Assembly (NCBI GenBank): GCA_945947715.1
Contig: CAMEYZ010000013.1
Coordinates: 1-19,700 of the forward strand
Length of the DNA stretch: 19,700 nucleotides
Direction of reading: 5' to 3'
From: an uncultured Clostridia bacterium
Lineage (GTDB): Bacteria; Bacillota; Clostridia; Oscillospirales; Ruminococcaceae
Numbering within the stretch: position 1 is the stretch's first letter; each line of letters starts with the position of its first letter. Both the position numbers and the translations under genes were made by a program. Below the pieces are notes generated by a model. The model had not been told where the DNA came from and did not search any database. It saw only the letters and a list, made by a program, of their open reading frames with translations. Positions 1-7,477 of the stretch are shown piece after piece.

Positions 1-1071
1 TACCTCAGAGGTAACGACTACTAGCTTATTGTCGTCCTCGGGGCTGATAACGATATCGCCCAGCGAATTAGGAACGGGGAAGTCGAGCTCCTCTGCAGTG
101 CCTGCGGAAACGTCATATCTGTAGAGAGCGCCTGTCATAGCATTCCAGGGGCCCTCGTTATTGGCGTAAACCACATACAGTCTGCCCTGAGAGTCAAGCT
201 TCATTCTCTGAGGCATGTAGTCGGTGAAATTCTCAGCGATAGGATTCCAGCTTGCGCCACCGTCCTCGGAGACGTAGATGTTAGTCTCCTTCTTTGTGGA
301 TACGGAAACATAGATGCGCTGTGTAGCGTTTCCGTCCGAGCCAGTGGAGGGGTCAAATACGATACCATTGATACCATTGCCATTAGTTGTTGCGGTCACG
401 GGGAAGGACTCCACCTTTTCCCATGTCATGCCGCTGTCGGTGGACTTGATAAGACCGCCGGTCCTGCCGCCGCAGAGGATAATATTAGTAGAATTCGGGT
501 CAACAGCTATTCTTTCGCCGTTTCCTCTGCCCATGCCGTTTCCGTGGACGCGTATCATATCGGAGACCTCGACCTGAGTGAAATGGTCGCCGTAGTCATT
601 TGATACCATGATGCAGGTCTTGCCGCTGCTGAAATATTCGGTACCCGCAGCAAGATATACCTTTGAGGGGTCCTTGGGGTCAACAGCAATACCGTCGATG
701 CCGAGAAGTCCCACATCATCAACGGTGGTATCATAGCCGAGGGATATCCATTTTTTCTGGGAATCGTCCCAGCGGTAAGCTCCGCCCACGTCAGTTCTTG
801 CGTAGAACAGACCCTGTTCGGAGGTGCTGATGATACCGGTAACAAATCCGCCGCCGCCGATCTCCACCTGACCATAGGTCCAGTCGGAGTTAACGAACTT
901 TGAAGGGTCAGCAGAAAGCTCAGCAGCTTCGGTCTGAGCCGCCTGACTGTCAGACGCAGAGGTGTCATCGGTGCTGTCCGAGTTCTTGCCGCAGCCCGTC
1001 AGCGCCACAGAGGATAAGCACACCGTAAAAGCGGAGAGCAAAGCCAGCACTTTAGATGATAACGTTTTCAT
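1..1071 (-). CDS. GH74 xyloglucanase-like lipoprotein (C-terminus outside window)
   Basis: The frame is open for 357 codons from an ATG at 1071 to the window edge, with no stop, so the C-terminal part is missing. The N-terminus has a basic start, a hydrophobic stretch and a lipobox (ALTGC, Cys27), followed by a Ser/Asp/Thr/Gln-rich linker to about residue 56. This predicts an exported, lipid-anchored protein. The next part matches the N-terminal beta-propeller of glycoside hydrolase family 74: IGGGGFVTGI (71-80), ARTDVGGAYRWD (91-102), GIDGIAVDP, GRGNGERIAVDP, and BNR/Asp-box-like SxDxGxxW repeats. In characterised GH74 enzymes the Asp of the RTDxGGAYRW motif is the catalytic base, here Asp94. 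The catalytic acid lies beyond the window. The expected activity is cleavage of xyloglucan at the cell surface. A ribosome site AAAGGAG lies about 7 nt upstream. GH74 assignment is strong; endo versus exo action cannot be judged. Confidence 0.88.
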   Translation of the reverse strand, partial: MKTLSSKVLALLSAFTVCLSSVALTGCGKNSDSTDDTSASDSQAAQTEAAELSADPSKFVNSDWTYGQVEIGGGGFVTGIISTSEQGLFYARTDVGGAYRWDDSQKKWISLGYDTTVDDVGLLGIDGIAVDPKDPSKVYLAAGTEYFSSGKTCIMVSNDYGDHFTQVEVSDMIRVHGNGMGRGNGERIAVDPNSTNIILCGGRTGGLIKSTDSGMTWEKVESFPVTATTNGNGINGIVFDPSTGSDGNATQRIYVSVSTKKETNIYVSEDGGASWNPIAENFTDYMPQRMKLDSQGRLYVVYANNEGPWNAMTGALYRYDVSAGTAEELDFPVPNSLGDIVISPEDDNKLVVVTSEV

Positions 1072-1114
1072 TTTTTTCGCTCCTTTATTTATTGGTTAAA
1101 TGCTTGGTAAGCAT

Positions 1115-1143
1115 ATTATATCACGAATAACCTATTTTGTCAA
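1115..1143 (-). promoter_or_regulatory. Consensus sigma-A promoter of the GH74 gene
   Basis: Read on the minus strand, TTGACA (1143-1138) is followed by exactly 17 bp and TATAAT (1120-1115). Both hexamers are perfect. The -10 box lies 43 bp upstream of the GH74 ATG at 1071, with AAAGGAG between them. It is the strongest promoter in the window by consensus. Confidence 0.88.
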
Positions 1144-1162
1144 TTACTTTTAGAAAATACTT

Positions 1163-1195
1163 GCATAATAAAAGGACGGCATAGCAGCCGTCCTT
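1163..1195 (-). terminator. Rho-independent terminator after prfB
   Basis: A perfect 9-bp stem AAGGACGGC/GCCGTCCTT (1172-1180 with 1187-1195) has a 6-nt loop. On the minus strand it is followed by TTTTATTATG. It lies 22 bp past the prfB stop and separates prfB from the GH74 promoter. Confidence 0.82.
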
Positions 1196-1217
1196 GATAC
1201 ACTTATGTGCTGTGATA

Positions 1218-2348
1218 TTAGTTATTGATTTCGCCGTGAGATAATGCTGTCAGATAAGCATTGATAAAACCGTCGATATCCCCGTCCATTACCGCGCCGA
1301 TATTACCATTTTCAAAGTTAGTGCGGTGATCCTTTACCAGTGTGTAGGGCATGAACACATATGAACGTATCTGTGCGCCCCATGCGATCTCCTTCTGAAC
1401 GCCCTTGATATCCTCGATCTTGTCGAGATGCTCGCGCTCCTTTATCTCAACAAGCTTTGAGATAAGCATTTTCATAGCATAGTCCTTGTTCTGATACTGG
1501 CTTCGCTGAGTCTGGCAGGAAACCACTATTCCGGTAGGCTTGTGAGTAATTCTTACCGCAGAGGAGGTCTTGTTGACCTTCTGTCCGCCTGCGCCGCTGG
1601 CACGGTAGAAGTCTGTTTCCAGGTCCTCGGGGCGTATCTCAACGTTAAGGTCTGCGTCTCCCATTTCGGGCATTACTTCGAGAGAAGCAAAGCTTGTGTG
1701 ACGTCTGCCTGACGCATCGAAGGGGGATATTCTTACAAGGCGGTGAACGCCTGCCTCAGACTTAAGGAAGCCGTAAGCATTGATGCCCTCCACCAGCAGG
1801 GAAGCGGATTTGAGTCCGGCTTCTTCGCCTTCGAGGTAATCGAGAGTAGTGACCTTGTAATCGTGGCGCTCAGCCCAGTGATTGTACATTCTAAACAGCA
1901 TCTCTGCCCAGTCCTGAGCCTCAGTGCCGCCTGCGCCCGCATGGAAGGTAAGGATAGCGTTCTTGCTGTCATACTCGCCCGTGAGAAGAGTAGTGAGCTT
2001 GATAGTTTCCAGCTCGGACTTGAATTTTTCGGCCTCGCCGCGAATCTCGCTGACAGAAGCCTCGTCCTCGTCGTCGCCTGCTTCGATGGTGAGCTCAATC
2101 ATGGTCAGGGTATCGTCCAGCAGAGTTTCCAGCTTTTTGTAGCTTGCAACAGTAGCCTCATTCTGCTTTATTTTCTGCATTGTCTTCTGAGAATTTTCCA
2201 GATCGTCCCAGAAGCCGTCCTTAGCGGATTCCGCCTGAAGCTCTTCGATTTCTTTTTTGCACTTATCGATGTCCAGGATGTTGTAAAGCTCCTTCATGTC
2301 CTTGTGATAGCCTTCAAGCTCAATTCGTAATTCGTCAAGTAAAAGCAT
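1218..2348 (-). CDS. prfB: Peptide chain release factor 2 (RF2)
   Basis: RF2 recognises UGA and UAA stop codons and triggers peptide release on the ribosome. The 376-residue protein carries the RF2 stop-recognition tripeptide SPF (208-210) and the catalytic GGQ (254-256) in the SGAGGQKVNK context, at the usual family length. The start at 2348 is preferred over an in-frame start at 2405 because GGAGG sits 8 nt upstream, the protein then begins MLLLDELRIELEG like other RF2s, and the longer version would overlap the upstream gene. Many RF2 genes need a programmed +1 frameshift at an in-frame UGA near codon 25. Here the equivalent site reads CTG GAC ATC in one open frame, so no frameshift is required. 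The gene follows clc by 20 bp and is probably co-transcribed with it. Confidence 0.96.
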   Translation of the reverse strand: MLLLDELRIELEGYHKDMKELYNILDIDKCKKEIEELQAESAKDGFWDDLENSQKTMQKIKQNEATVASYKKLETLLDDTLTMIELTIEAGDDEDEASVSEIRGEAEKFKSELETIKLTTLLTGEYDSKNAILTFHAGAGGTEAQDWAEMLFRMYNHWAERHDYKVTTLDYLEGEEAGLKSASLLVEGINAYGFLKSEAGVHRLVRISPFDASGRRHTSFASLEVMPEMGDADLNVEIRPEDLETDFYRASGAGGQKVNKTSSAVRITHKPTGIVVSCQTQRSQYQNKDYAMKMLISKLVEIKEREHLDKIEDIKGVQKEIAWGAQIRSYVFMPYTLVKDHRTNFENGNIGAVMDGDIDGFINAYLTALSHGEINN

Positions 2349-2368
2349 GATATATTCCTCCGTAAAAA

Positions 2369-3745
2369 TTATTTCGTGTGATGTTTTACCGCCTTGTGGG
2401 ACCATTCCAGACGGCTTTTCGACAGATAGAATACCTGTGCGCTGTAAAGTCCCTGATATCCCGATAGCATGTAGCTGACTGCAATTGCTGCCGCATAGAA
2501 TACCAGTCCCTGTGGACCGAAAAGCTCTATTCCGAGGATAATGGTGGCAAGGGGACAGTTTGTAACTCCGCAGAAAACTGCAAGCAGTCCCACAGCCGCA
2601 CCGAAGGACGGGTCAAGGCCGATAAGGTGAGAGGCTGCGCAGCCGAGAGTAGCTCCCACGAAAAACGAGGGGACTATCTCTCCGCCCTTGAAGCCTGCGC
2701 CGAGAGTAAGTGCTGTTATTAATATTTTGATAAGAAAAGCAACAGGAAAGGCTTCTCCCTCAAATGCCCTTTCGATAACGTTGACGCCTGCGCCGTTATA
2801 GTCATAGGTGCCGAGCAGAAGTGTCAGCAGAAGCACGATAGCAGAGCCTGCCAGCACACGCAGATAGGGATTTTTTATATATTTTTGGTAAAGTTTCTTA
2901 GCAATATGCATAGCCTCGCAGAAAAGAATACTTGTCAGTGCGCAGAGCACGCCGAGAATAAGCACCTTTGCGAGAGTGAGTGCGGAGTCCTCCGACAGCA
3001 CGGGGACGTTCTGCACTGTAAAGGATGTGGGGGTGACATTAAATACTCCTGCGGTAACAGTTGCAATGACCGCTGATAAAATACAGGGAGCGATAGCTGT
3101 ATACTGTGCAGCTCCGACGATAGTGACCTCCATTGCGAATATGGCGGCTGCAATGGGAGTGCCGAACAGTGCGGAAAAGCCTGCTGCCATGCCGCACATA
3201 GCAAGCTCTGCGCTGTCCTCGGGGCCCAGCTTTAAAAGCTTTCTGATAGGAGAAGCAAGGCTTGCGCCCATTTGGAGAGCAGCTCCCTCGCGTCCTGCGG
3301 AGCCTCCGCAGAGGTGAGTCAGAAAGGTAGCCGAAAATATCAGCGGAGCAAGCTTTAGCGAGATGCTCTTGTGGCCTCTTGCTTCGAGGATAACGGCGTC
3401 AGTGCCCTTGTCCTCAGCCATGCCGCATATCCTGTACAGGAAAACTATCAGCAGACCTGCGACGGGAAGTCCCAGCATAACGACAGGGTGTTCGGTGCGA
3501 AATTCGGTGGCAAAGTCCAGAGCATGATGAAATGCCGCGCCAGCGATGCCCACGACGATGCCGACGACTATCGCCACCAGCAGCCACTTCACAAAGCCTA
3601 TGTAAATAGCCTTGTAAGCGGCAATGCCTGTATCGAAGCTGTTTTCGGAGGCTTCCTTTTCCGTTGTGACAGCTTCATTTGTGTTTTCGGTATTAGTAGT
3701 TTCGATGTTTTCAGTTTCGGTTATTTTCTCTTTTTCGGTTATCAC
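2369..3745 (-). CDS. CLC-family anion channel/transporter
   Basis: This 458-residue membrane protein of the CLC family has about ten hydrophobic segments after a hydrophilic Thr/Glu-rich N-terminus (1-40). The conserved GGSAGREGAALQMG block (147-160) contains the gating glutamate Glu153. Three hallmarks of the E. coli chloride/proton antiporter appear changed. The GSGIP serine region reads KGTDAVI (113-119). The internal proton glutamate position reads Val207 (in FAMEVT). The central tyrosine is not seen in the last helices (ELFGPQGLVFY). Loss of these is known in CLC-F fluoride antiporters and partly in channels, so the substrate may be fluoride or chloride; this is inference. The start is a GTG with AAAGGAA about 10 nt upstream, 24 bp after speB, leaving no room for a fluoride riboswitch. 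It is likely co-transcribed with speB and prfB. Confidence 0.9.
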   Translation of the reverse strand: MITEKEKITETENIETTNTENTNEAVTTEKEASENSFDTGIAAYKAIYIGFVKWLLVAIVVGIVVGIAGAAFHHALDFATEFRTEHPVVMLGLPVAGLLIVFLYRICGMAEDKGTDAVILEARGHKSISLKLAPLIFSATFLTHLCGGSAGREGAALQMGASLASPIRKLLKLGPEDSAELAMCGMAAGFSALFGTPIAAAIFAMEVTIVGAAQYTAIAPCILSAVIATVTAGVFNVTPTSFTVQNVPVLSEDSALTLAKVLILGVLCALTSILFCEAMHIAKKLYQKYIKNPYLRVLAGSAIVLLLTLLLGTYDYNGAGVNVIERAFEGEAFPVAFLIKILITALTLGAGFKGGEIVPSFFVGATLGCAASHLIGLDPSFGAAVGLLAVFCGVTNCPLATIILGIELFGPQGLVFYAAAIAVSYMLSGYQGLYSAQVFYLSKSRLEWSHKAVKHHTK

Positions 3746-3769
3746 AGTTTTCAGATTCCTTTCAAAGGA

Positions 3770-4618
3770 TCACTTTTGCAGCATAAGGAGCAGCTCTCGC
3801 AGCAGCTTGCAAGCGAGAGCGGTAGACCTGCCGCTCGGATCGTAATGGGGAGACAGCTCATTGATGTCTATTCCCGTTATGTTAAGTCCTTTGAGTTTAA
3901 AAAGTGCGTCAAGGAGGGTGTTATAGGACACACCGCCTGCCTCGGGGGTACCTGTTCCGGGGAACTCGGAGGGGTCGATAACGTCCATATCTATGGTGAG
4001 GTAGACATTTTTGCCCGCAAGGATTTCGGGGAGCTTACCCATTCCGTCAAGGGTATGAGGATTCATAGAGGTGTGCTCTTTAGCGAAAATAAATTCGTCC
4101 CTGTCGCCGCTTCTTATGCCAAACTGGAAGATATGACCGTCGCCCACAAGCTCGTGGCAGCGTCTCATAACGCAGGCATGGGAGAGCTTCTGACCGAGAT
4201 AATCGTCCCGGAGATCGGCGTGAGCGTCAAGCTGGATAATGTACAGGTCGTCGTACTTTTTCTTAACAGCGCGGACTGCGCCGAGAGTGACAAGATGTTC
4301 GCCGCCCAGCATAAAGGGAAGCTTACCGTCCCGGAGAATTTCCGCAGTACGTTCCTCGATATCCTGGAGAGCCCTTTCGGGAGAGCCGAAGCAAAGCTCG
4401 ATATCGCCGCTGTCGAAGATATCATAATCGGTGATATCCCTATCCTGTTTAAGGGAGTAGGTCTCAATGCCGAAGCTTTCCCTGCGGATAGCGCTGCTAC
4501 CGAAGCGGGTGCCGGGGCGATAGGAGGTAGTGCTGTCAAAGGGAGCTCCGAAGATGACTATTCCTGCGCTGTCGTAATCGCTGTCGCAGCCGATGAATAC
4601 ATTCTTTTCGTTTTCCAT
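3770..4618 (-). CDS. speB: Agmatinase (agmatine ureohydrolase)
   Basis: This is a cytosolic enzyme of the arginase/agmatinase fold that hydrolyses agmatine to putrescine and urea using a manganese pair. The 282-residue protein shows the metal ligands in order: GGEH (His108), DAHAD (Asp131, His133, Asp135) and DMDVIDP (Asp210, Asp212). The segment SYRPGTRFG near the N-terminus and FGIRSG (166-171) resemble B. subtilis SpeB, which has nearly the same length. The start has only a weak, distant ribosome site (AGAAAGG about 12 nt upstream). It lies downstream of speE in the same orientation but across a 476-bp non-coding stretch, so it may have its own promoter or depend on read-through. Agmatinase rather than arginase fits because arginine decarboxylase and spermidine synthase are encoded just upstream. 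Confidence 0.93.
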   Translation of the reverse strand: MENEKNVFIGCDSDYDSAGIVIFGAPFDSTTSYRPGTRFGSSAIRRESFGIETYSLKQDRDITDYDIFDSGDIELCFGSPERALQDIEERTAEILRDGKLPFMLGGEHLVTLGAVRAVKKKYDDLYIIQLDAHADLRDDYLGQKLSHACVMRRCHELVGDGHIFQFGIRSGDRDEFIFAKEHTSMNPHTLDGMGKLPEILAGKNVYLTIDMDVIDPSEFPGTGTPEAGGVSYNTLLDALFKLKGLNITGIDINELSPHYDPSGRSTALACKLLRELLLMLQK

Positions 4619-5094
4619 TATATGTTTGATACCTTTCTTGGGGATTGTTTTTTATATGAGCGGCGGTTCGTTTTCGGCTATGATTTTTTTGCATGCCTTT
4701 GAGATTTACCGACTATTCACGGTTTGTTTTCGGCGGAGCAGAGCTCCGCGCATTTGAGACGCTCCGCTGTCAAATGCAGCGCCGCCCGGATTTTTCTTAC
4801 TGTTCGTTTCTATTTACTATTTGTTTTATCCGTCCGCTTTTTTATTCGGACGGCGTTATCAATTGTTTGTTCCTTCGGCTTTCGGTCACTTCCGCGGGTT
4901 GATGTCGCATATGCTAAAAACTCCAAACGCGGCAACCGCTGTCGGGCGGACCCGACCGCTGCCCTTTGGAAACCTGCAGCCTTGAAAGGCTGGCGAACTT
5001 TTTATTGCCGGGTTACGTACGATTTGCTGTTACCCTCAGCCTCGTACCTTCGCTATTAACTATTAACTATTAACTATTCACTATTCACTCTTCA
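4619..5094. other. Non-coding island between speE and speB with clustered hairpins
   Basis: There is no credible gene in these 476 bp; short open frames on the plus strand lack ribosome sites and family motifs. Perfect inverted repeats are packed into it. They are GCGGAGC/GCTCCGC (4733-4739 with 4743-4749), GCATTTGA/TCAAATGC (4750-4757 with 4770-4777), CCGTCCG/CGGACGG (4830-4836 with 4847-4853), GTCGGG/CCCGAC (4941-4946 with 4951-4956) and CAGCCT/AGGCTG (4977-4982 with 4987-4992). A second GCTCCGC copy at 4761-4767 could pair with 4733-4739 instead. CGGCG/CGCCG (4731-4735 with 4780-4784) could close the first group. No hairpin has a T-run that would make it a standard terminator. The end next to speE is a heptamer tandem repeat. 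A dispersed repeat element or a structured leader of speB are both possible. Confidence 0.6.
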
Positions 5095-5095
5095 C
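5054..5095. repeat. Six tandem 7-bp units abutting the speE stop codon
   Basis: On the plus strand three TATTAAC units (5054-5074) are followed by two TATTCAC (5075-5088) and one TCTTCAC (5089-5095). Read on the minus strand the units are GTTAATA and GTGAATA variants. The last unit shares its final base with the speE stop codon. Related 7-bp arrays occur at 10071-10142 and 17348-17368. Confidence 0.9.
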
Positions 5096-5940
5096 TAACT
5101 TTTTTCAAGTAGCTCCTTCACATAATTCGGAATCGCAAAGCTTCCTCTGTGCAGGTCGGTGTTGTAGTATCTCGTCTTTATGCCAAGACTGTTCCAGCGG
5201 TCTGCATCGAATTTCAGCGGGTCTACCATCTTGGACGCAAATCCGAACAGCCAGTGCCCCGACGGATACGTTGGAATGTGGAACTGATATACTCCGCATA
5301 TCGGGAAAAATTCCCTGATGCGCCTGTGTGCTCGCTGCATCGCCTTTGCGTCGTCCGCGTAATAGGGCGATTCGTGCTGATTGACCAGCACACCGTTTTC
5401 GGTCAGCGCCTTGCAGCAGTTGCCGTAAAATTCACTGGTGAAAAGTCCCTCTCCCGGACCAAAGGGGTCGGTGCTGTCCACGATTATGAGGTCGTAGAAA
5501 TTCTCCTTGCTGCGGACGTATCTGAGACCGTCCTCAACATGGATATGCACTCTCGGGTCGTCCAAAGTACAGGTGGTGCTGGGGAAATATTCCCTGCAAA
5601 CGTCGATGACACGTCCGTCTATCTCTGCCATGTCGATGTGTTCAATGGTGTCGTAGCGGCATAGCTCGCGTATAGTACCACCGTCGCCTGCGCCGATGAC
5701 CAGCACTCTCTTCACGTCAGGATTTGCCGCCATGGGCACATGAACGATCATCTCATGATACATGAACTCGTCCTTTTCGGTGAGCATCATCAGTCCGTCA
5801 AGGGTGAGAAAGCGTCCGAACTCGGGGCTTTCAAACACGTCGATACGTTGATATTCGCTCTGTTCAGAGTGGAGGTGCTTATCCACTCTTATGGACATTT
5901 TCGCATCGTTGGAATGAAATTCCGTAAACCATAATTCCAT
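5095..5940 (-). CDS. speE: Spermidine synthase (putrescine aminopropyltransferase)
   Basis: SpeE transfers the aminopropyl group of decarboxylated S-adenosylmethionine to putrescine, giving spermidine and methylthioadenosine. The 281-residue protein has the family layout. An N-terminal beta-strand domain has LTLDGLMMLTEKDEFMYHEM (46-65). The nucleotide-binding loop is VIGAGDGG (81-88). The acidic AdoMet-side segment is DMAEIDGRVID (103-113). The active-site segment DSTDPFGPGEGLF (155-167) contains the catalytic and gating aspartates Asp155 and Asp158. AAGGAG lies 10 nt upstream of the ATG at 5940, only 14 bp after speA, so the two are translated from one message. The C-terminal region ends at a TAG that touches a heptamer tandem repeat. 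Confidence 0.95.
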   Translation of the reverse strand: MELWFTEFHSNDAKMSIRVDKHLHSEQSEYQRIDVFESPEFGRFLTLDGLMMLTEKDEFMYHEMIVHVPMAANPDVKRVLVIGAGDGGTIRELCRYDTIEHIDMAEIDGRVIDVCREYFPSTTCTLDDPRVHIHVEDGLRYVRSKENFYDLIIVDSTDPFGPGEGLFTSEFYGNCCKALTENGVLVNQHESPYYADDAKAMQRAHRRIREFFPICGVYQFHIPTYPSGHWLFGFASKMVDPLKFDADRWNSLGIKTRYYNTDLHRGSFAIPNYVKELLEKS

Positions 5941-5954
5941 ATGGGCTCGACTCC

Positions 5955-7403
5955 TTATCTTATCACACGAATGTAGTTTAGCTCCAGATCCTCGGTGCCC
6001 GTCATAAAGCAGCCCTTTTCCTTGCAGTAGGAAATGTAGGTGATTATTTCAGGCGTGATAAGCTCGCCGGGGGCGATTATGGGGATACCCGGAGGATAGC
6101 ACATTACCGATTCACCGCTTATCCGCCCTGCGCTGTCGCCGATAGGAACAGATTCCTGTTCGCTGTAGAAGGCATCGTGAGGGGATATTTTCACGGTAGG
6201 ATTGATATATTCATGGTCGAAAAGCCCCGCCTTGTCCTTGGAGAAGCGGCGCTTTATCTCAGAAAGGGCAGAAACAAGACGTTCGATGTCCTTCCACTGG
6301 TCGCCTGCGGTTATAATGGCGAGGATATTTCCGATATCGCCGAATTCTATCTGGATATCGTAGCTATCCCGGAGGATATCGTAAACCTCGATACCCGCCA
6401 GACCGATATCCCGTGTATATATTGAAAGCTTTGTGCGGTCGAAGGCGTAAAAATCGGGAGTGCTTGCAAGCTCGTCCGCATAGGCATAGTAGCCGCCTAT
6501 TTTGTTTATCTCCTCGCGGGCGTACTCCACCGATTCAAGCATTTTCCGGCACATTTCCTTACCTCTTGTGGCAAGATTTCTCCGTGAGATGTCAAGGGAA
6601 GCAAGCAGCAGATAGGATGCACTTGTGGTCTGGGTAAGATTTATCACTGCGCGGACGTGGCCCTCGGTGACCTGCGCACTTTGTCCCACAAGAAGAAAGG
6701 CGCTCTGCGTAAGTGAGCCGCCTGTCTTGTGCATAGATACCGCTGCAAAGTCAGCGCCTGCTGCCATTGCGTTTACGGGCATATTTTCGCCGAAGTAGAG
6801 ATGTGTTCCGTGAGCCTCGTCGGCAAGAACAGCCATACCATGGCTGTGAGCAAGCTCGACTATACTTTTAAGGTCGGCACAAACGCCGTAGTAGGTGGGG
6901 TTGTTCACCATAACAGCCTTTGCATCGGGACTCGCTTCGATAGCTTTTTTTACGTTTTCCACGCTCATTCCGAGAGGGATACCCAGCTGAGAATTTACGC
7001 CCGGGTCCACGTAAACAGGGACTATCCCGCTGACAACAAGAGCGTTGATAGCGCTCTTATGGACGTTTCTGGGAAGGATTATCTTGTCGCCCTCCTTGCA
7101 GACGGACATTATCATCGCCTGCACTGCGGAGGAGCCGCCATTTATCATAAAGAAGCAGTGACGTGCACCGAAGGCCTCAGCCGCCAGCATTTCCGCGTCT
7201 CTGATAACAGAAACAGGGTGGATAAGGTTATCGAGAGGCTTCATGGAGTTAACGTCCACCTCCATGCAGGTTCGTCCGAGGAAAGCGGTCAGCTCAGGAT
7301 TACCCTTGCCGTGCTTGTGGCCGGGAACATCAAAGGGGACGATACGCTCGTCCCGATAACGAAGAAGAGCCTCATAGATAGGAGCATTGTTTTGGTTCAT
7401 CAT
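5955..7403 (-). CDS. speA: Arginine decarboxylase, Orn/Lys/Arg decarboxylase class I family
   Basis: This is a PLP-dependent enzyme of the fold shared by bacterial ornithine, lysine and arginine decarboxylases. The B. subtilis-type SpeA of about 490 residues is the closest family picture. Visible landmarks are VPGHKHG near the N-terminus, the PLP-phosphate loop INGGSSAV, DEAHGTHL with the cofactor Asp (about 195), and the Schiff-base lysine in SMHKTGGSLTQS (about Lys226). The frame extends to a TTG at 7421, but the ATG at 7403 (482 residues) has a GGTGAT ribosome-like site 6 nt upstream and is preferred; the ATG at 7400 is also possible. Substrate choice between arginine and lysine cannot be read from motifs alone. 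The neighbours speB, which consumes agmatine, and speE make arginine the likely substrate. Confidence 0.9.
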   Translation of the reverse strand: MMNQNNAPIYEALLRYRDERIVPFDVPGHKHGKGNPELTAFLGRTCMEVDVNSMKPLDNLIHPVSVIRDAEMLAAEAFGARHCFFMINGGSSAVQAMIMSVCKEGDKIILPRNVHKSAINALVVSGIVPVYVDPGVNSQLGIPLGMSVENVKKAIEASPDAKAVMVNNPTYYGVCADLKSIVELAHSHGMAVLADEAHGTHLYFGENMPVNAMAAGADFAAVSMHKTGGSLTQSAFLLVGQSAQVTEGHVRAVINLTQTTSASYLLLASLDISRRNLATRGKEMCRKMLESVEYAREEINKIGGYYAYADELASTPDFYAFDRTKLSIYTRDIGLAGIEVYDILRDSYDIQIEFGDIGNILAIITAGDQWKDIERLVSALSEIKRRFSKDKAGLFDHEYINPTVKISPHDAFYSEQESVPIGDSAGRISGESVMCYPPGIPIIAPGELITPEIITYISYCKEKGCFMTGTEDLELNYIRVIR

Positions 7404-7477
7404 AGTAAAATCACCATCCAAAAGGGTTGCCGGCCGCAGCGTTATGTGGGGAAATCATGGCAGTATTTTCACCGTCG

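Noticed and set aside
2349..2405. Upstream in-frame start for prfB
   Set aside because: It would overlap clc and lacks a good ribosome site, whereas GGAGG is well placed before the start at 2348.
3746..3769. Fluoride riboswitch upstream of clc
   Set aside because: Only 24 bp separate speB and clc, which is too short for the element.
3371..4702. A 443-codon open frame on the plus strand across speB and clc
   Set aside because: It is antisense to two well-supported genes, has no ribosome site and no recognisable family; it is a codon-bias shadow.
4830..4853. CCGTCCG/CGGACGG hairpin as a terminator for speE
   Set aside because: No T-run follows the stem on the minus strand, so it does not meet the rho-independent pattern.
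4693..5059. Short plus-strand open frames in the speE-speB gap
   Set aside because: They overlap one another in different frames, lack ribosome sites and cover inverted repeats, so they are unlikely to be genes.
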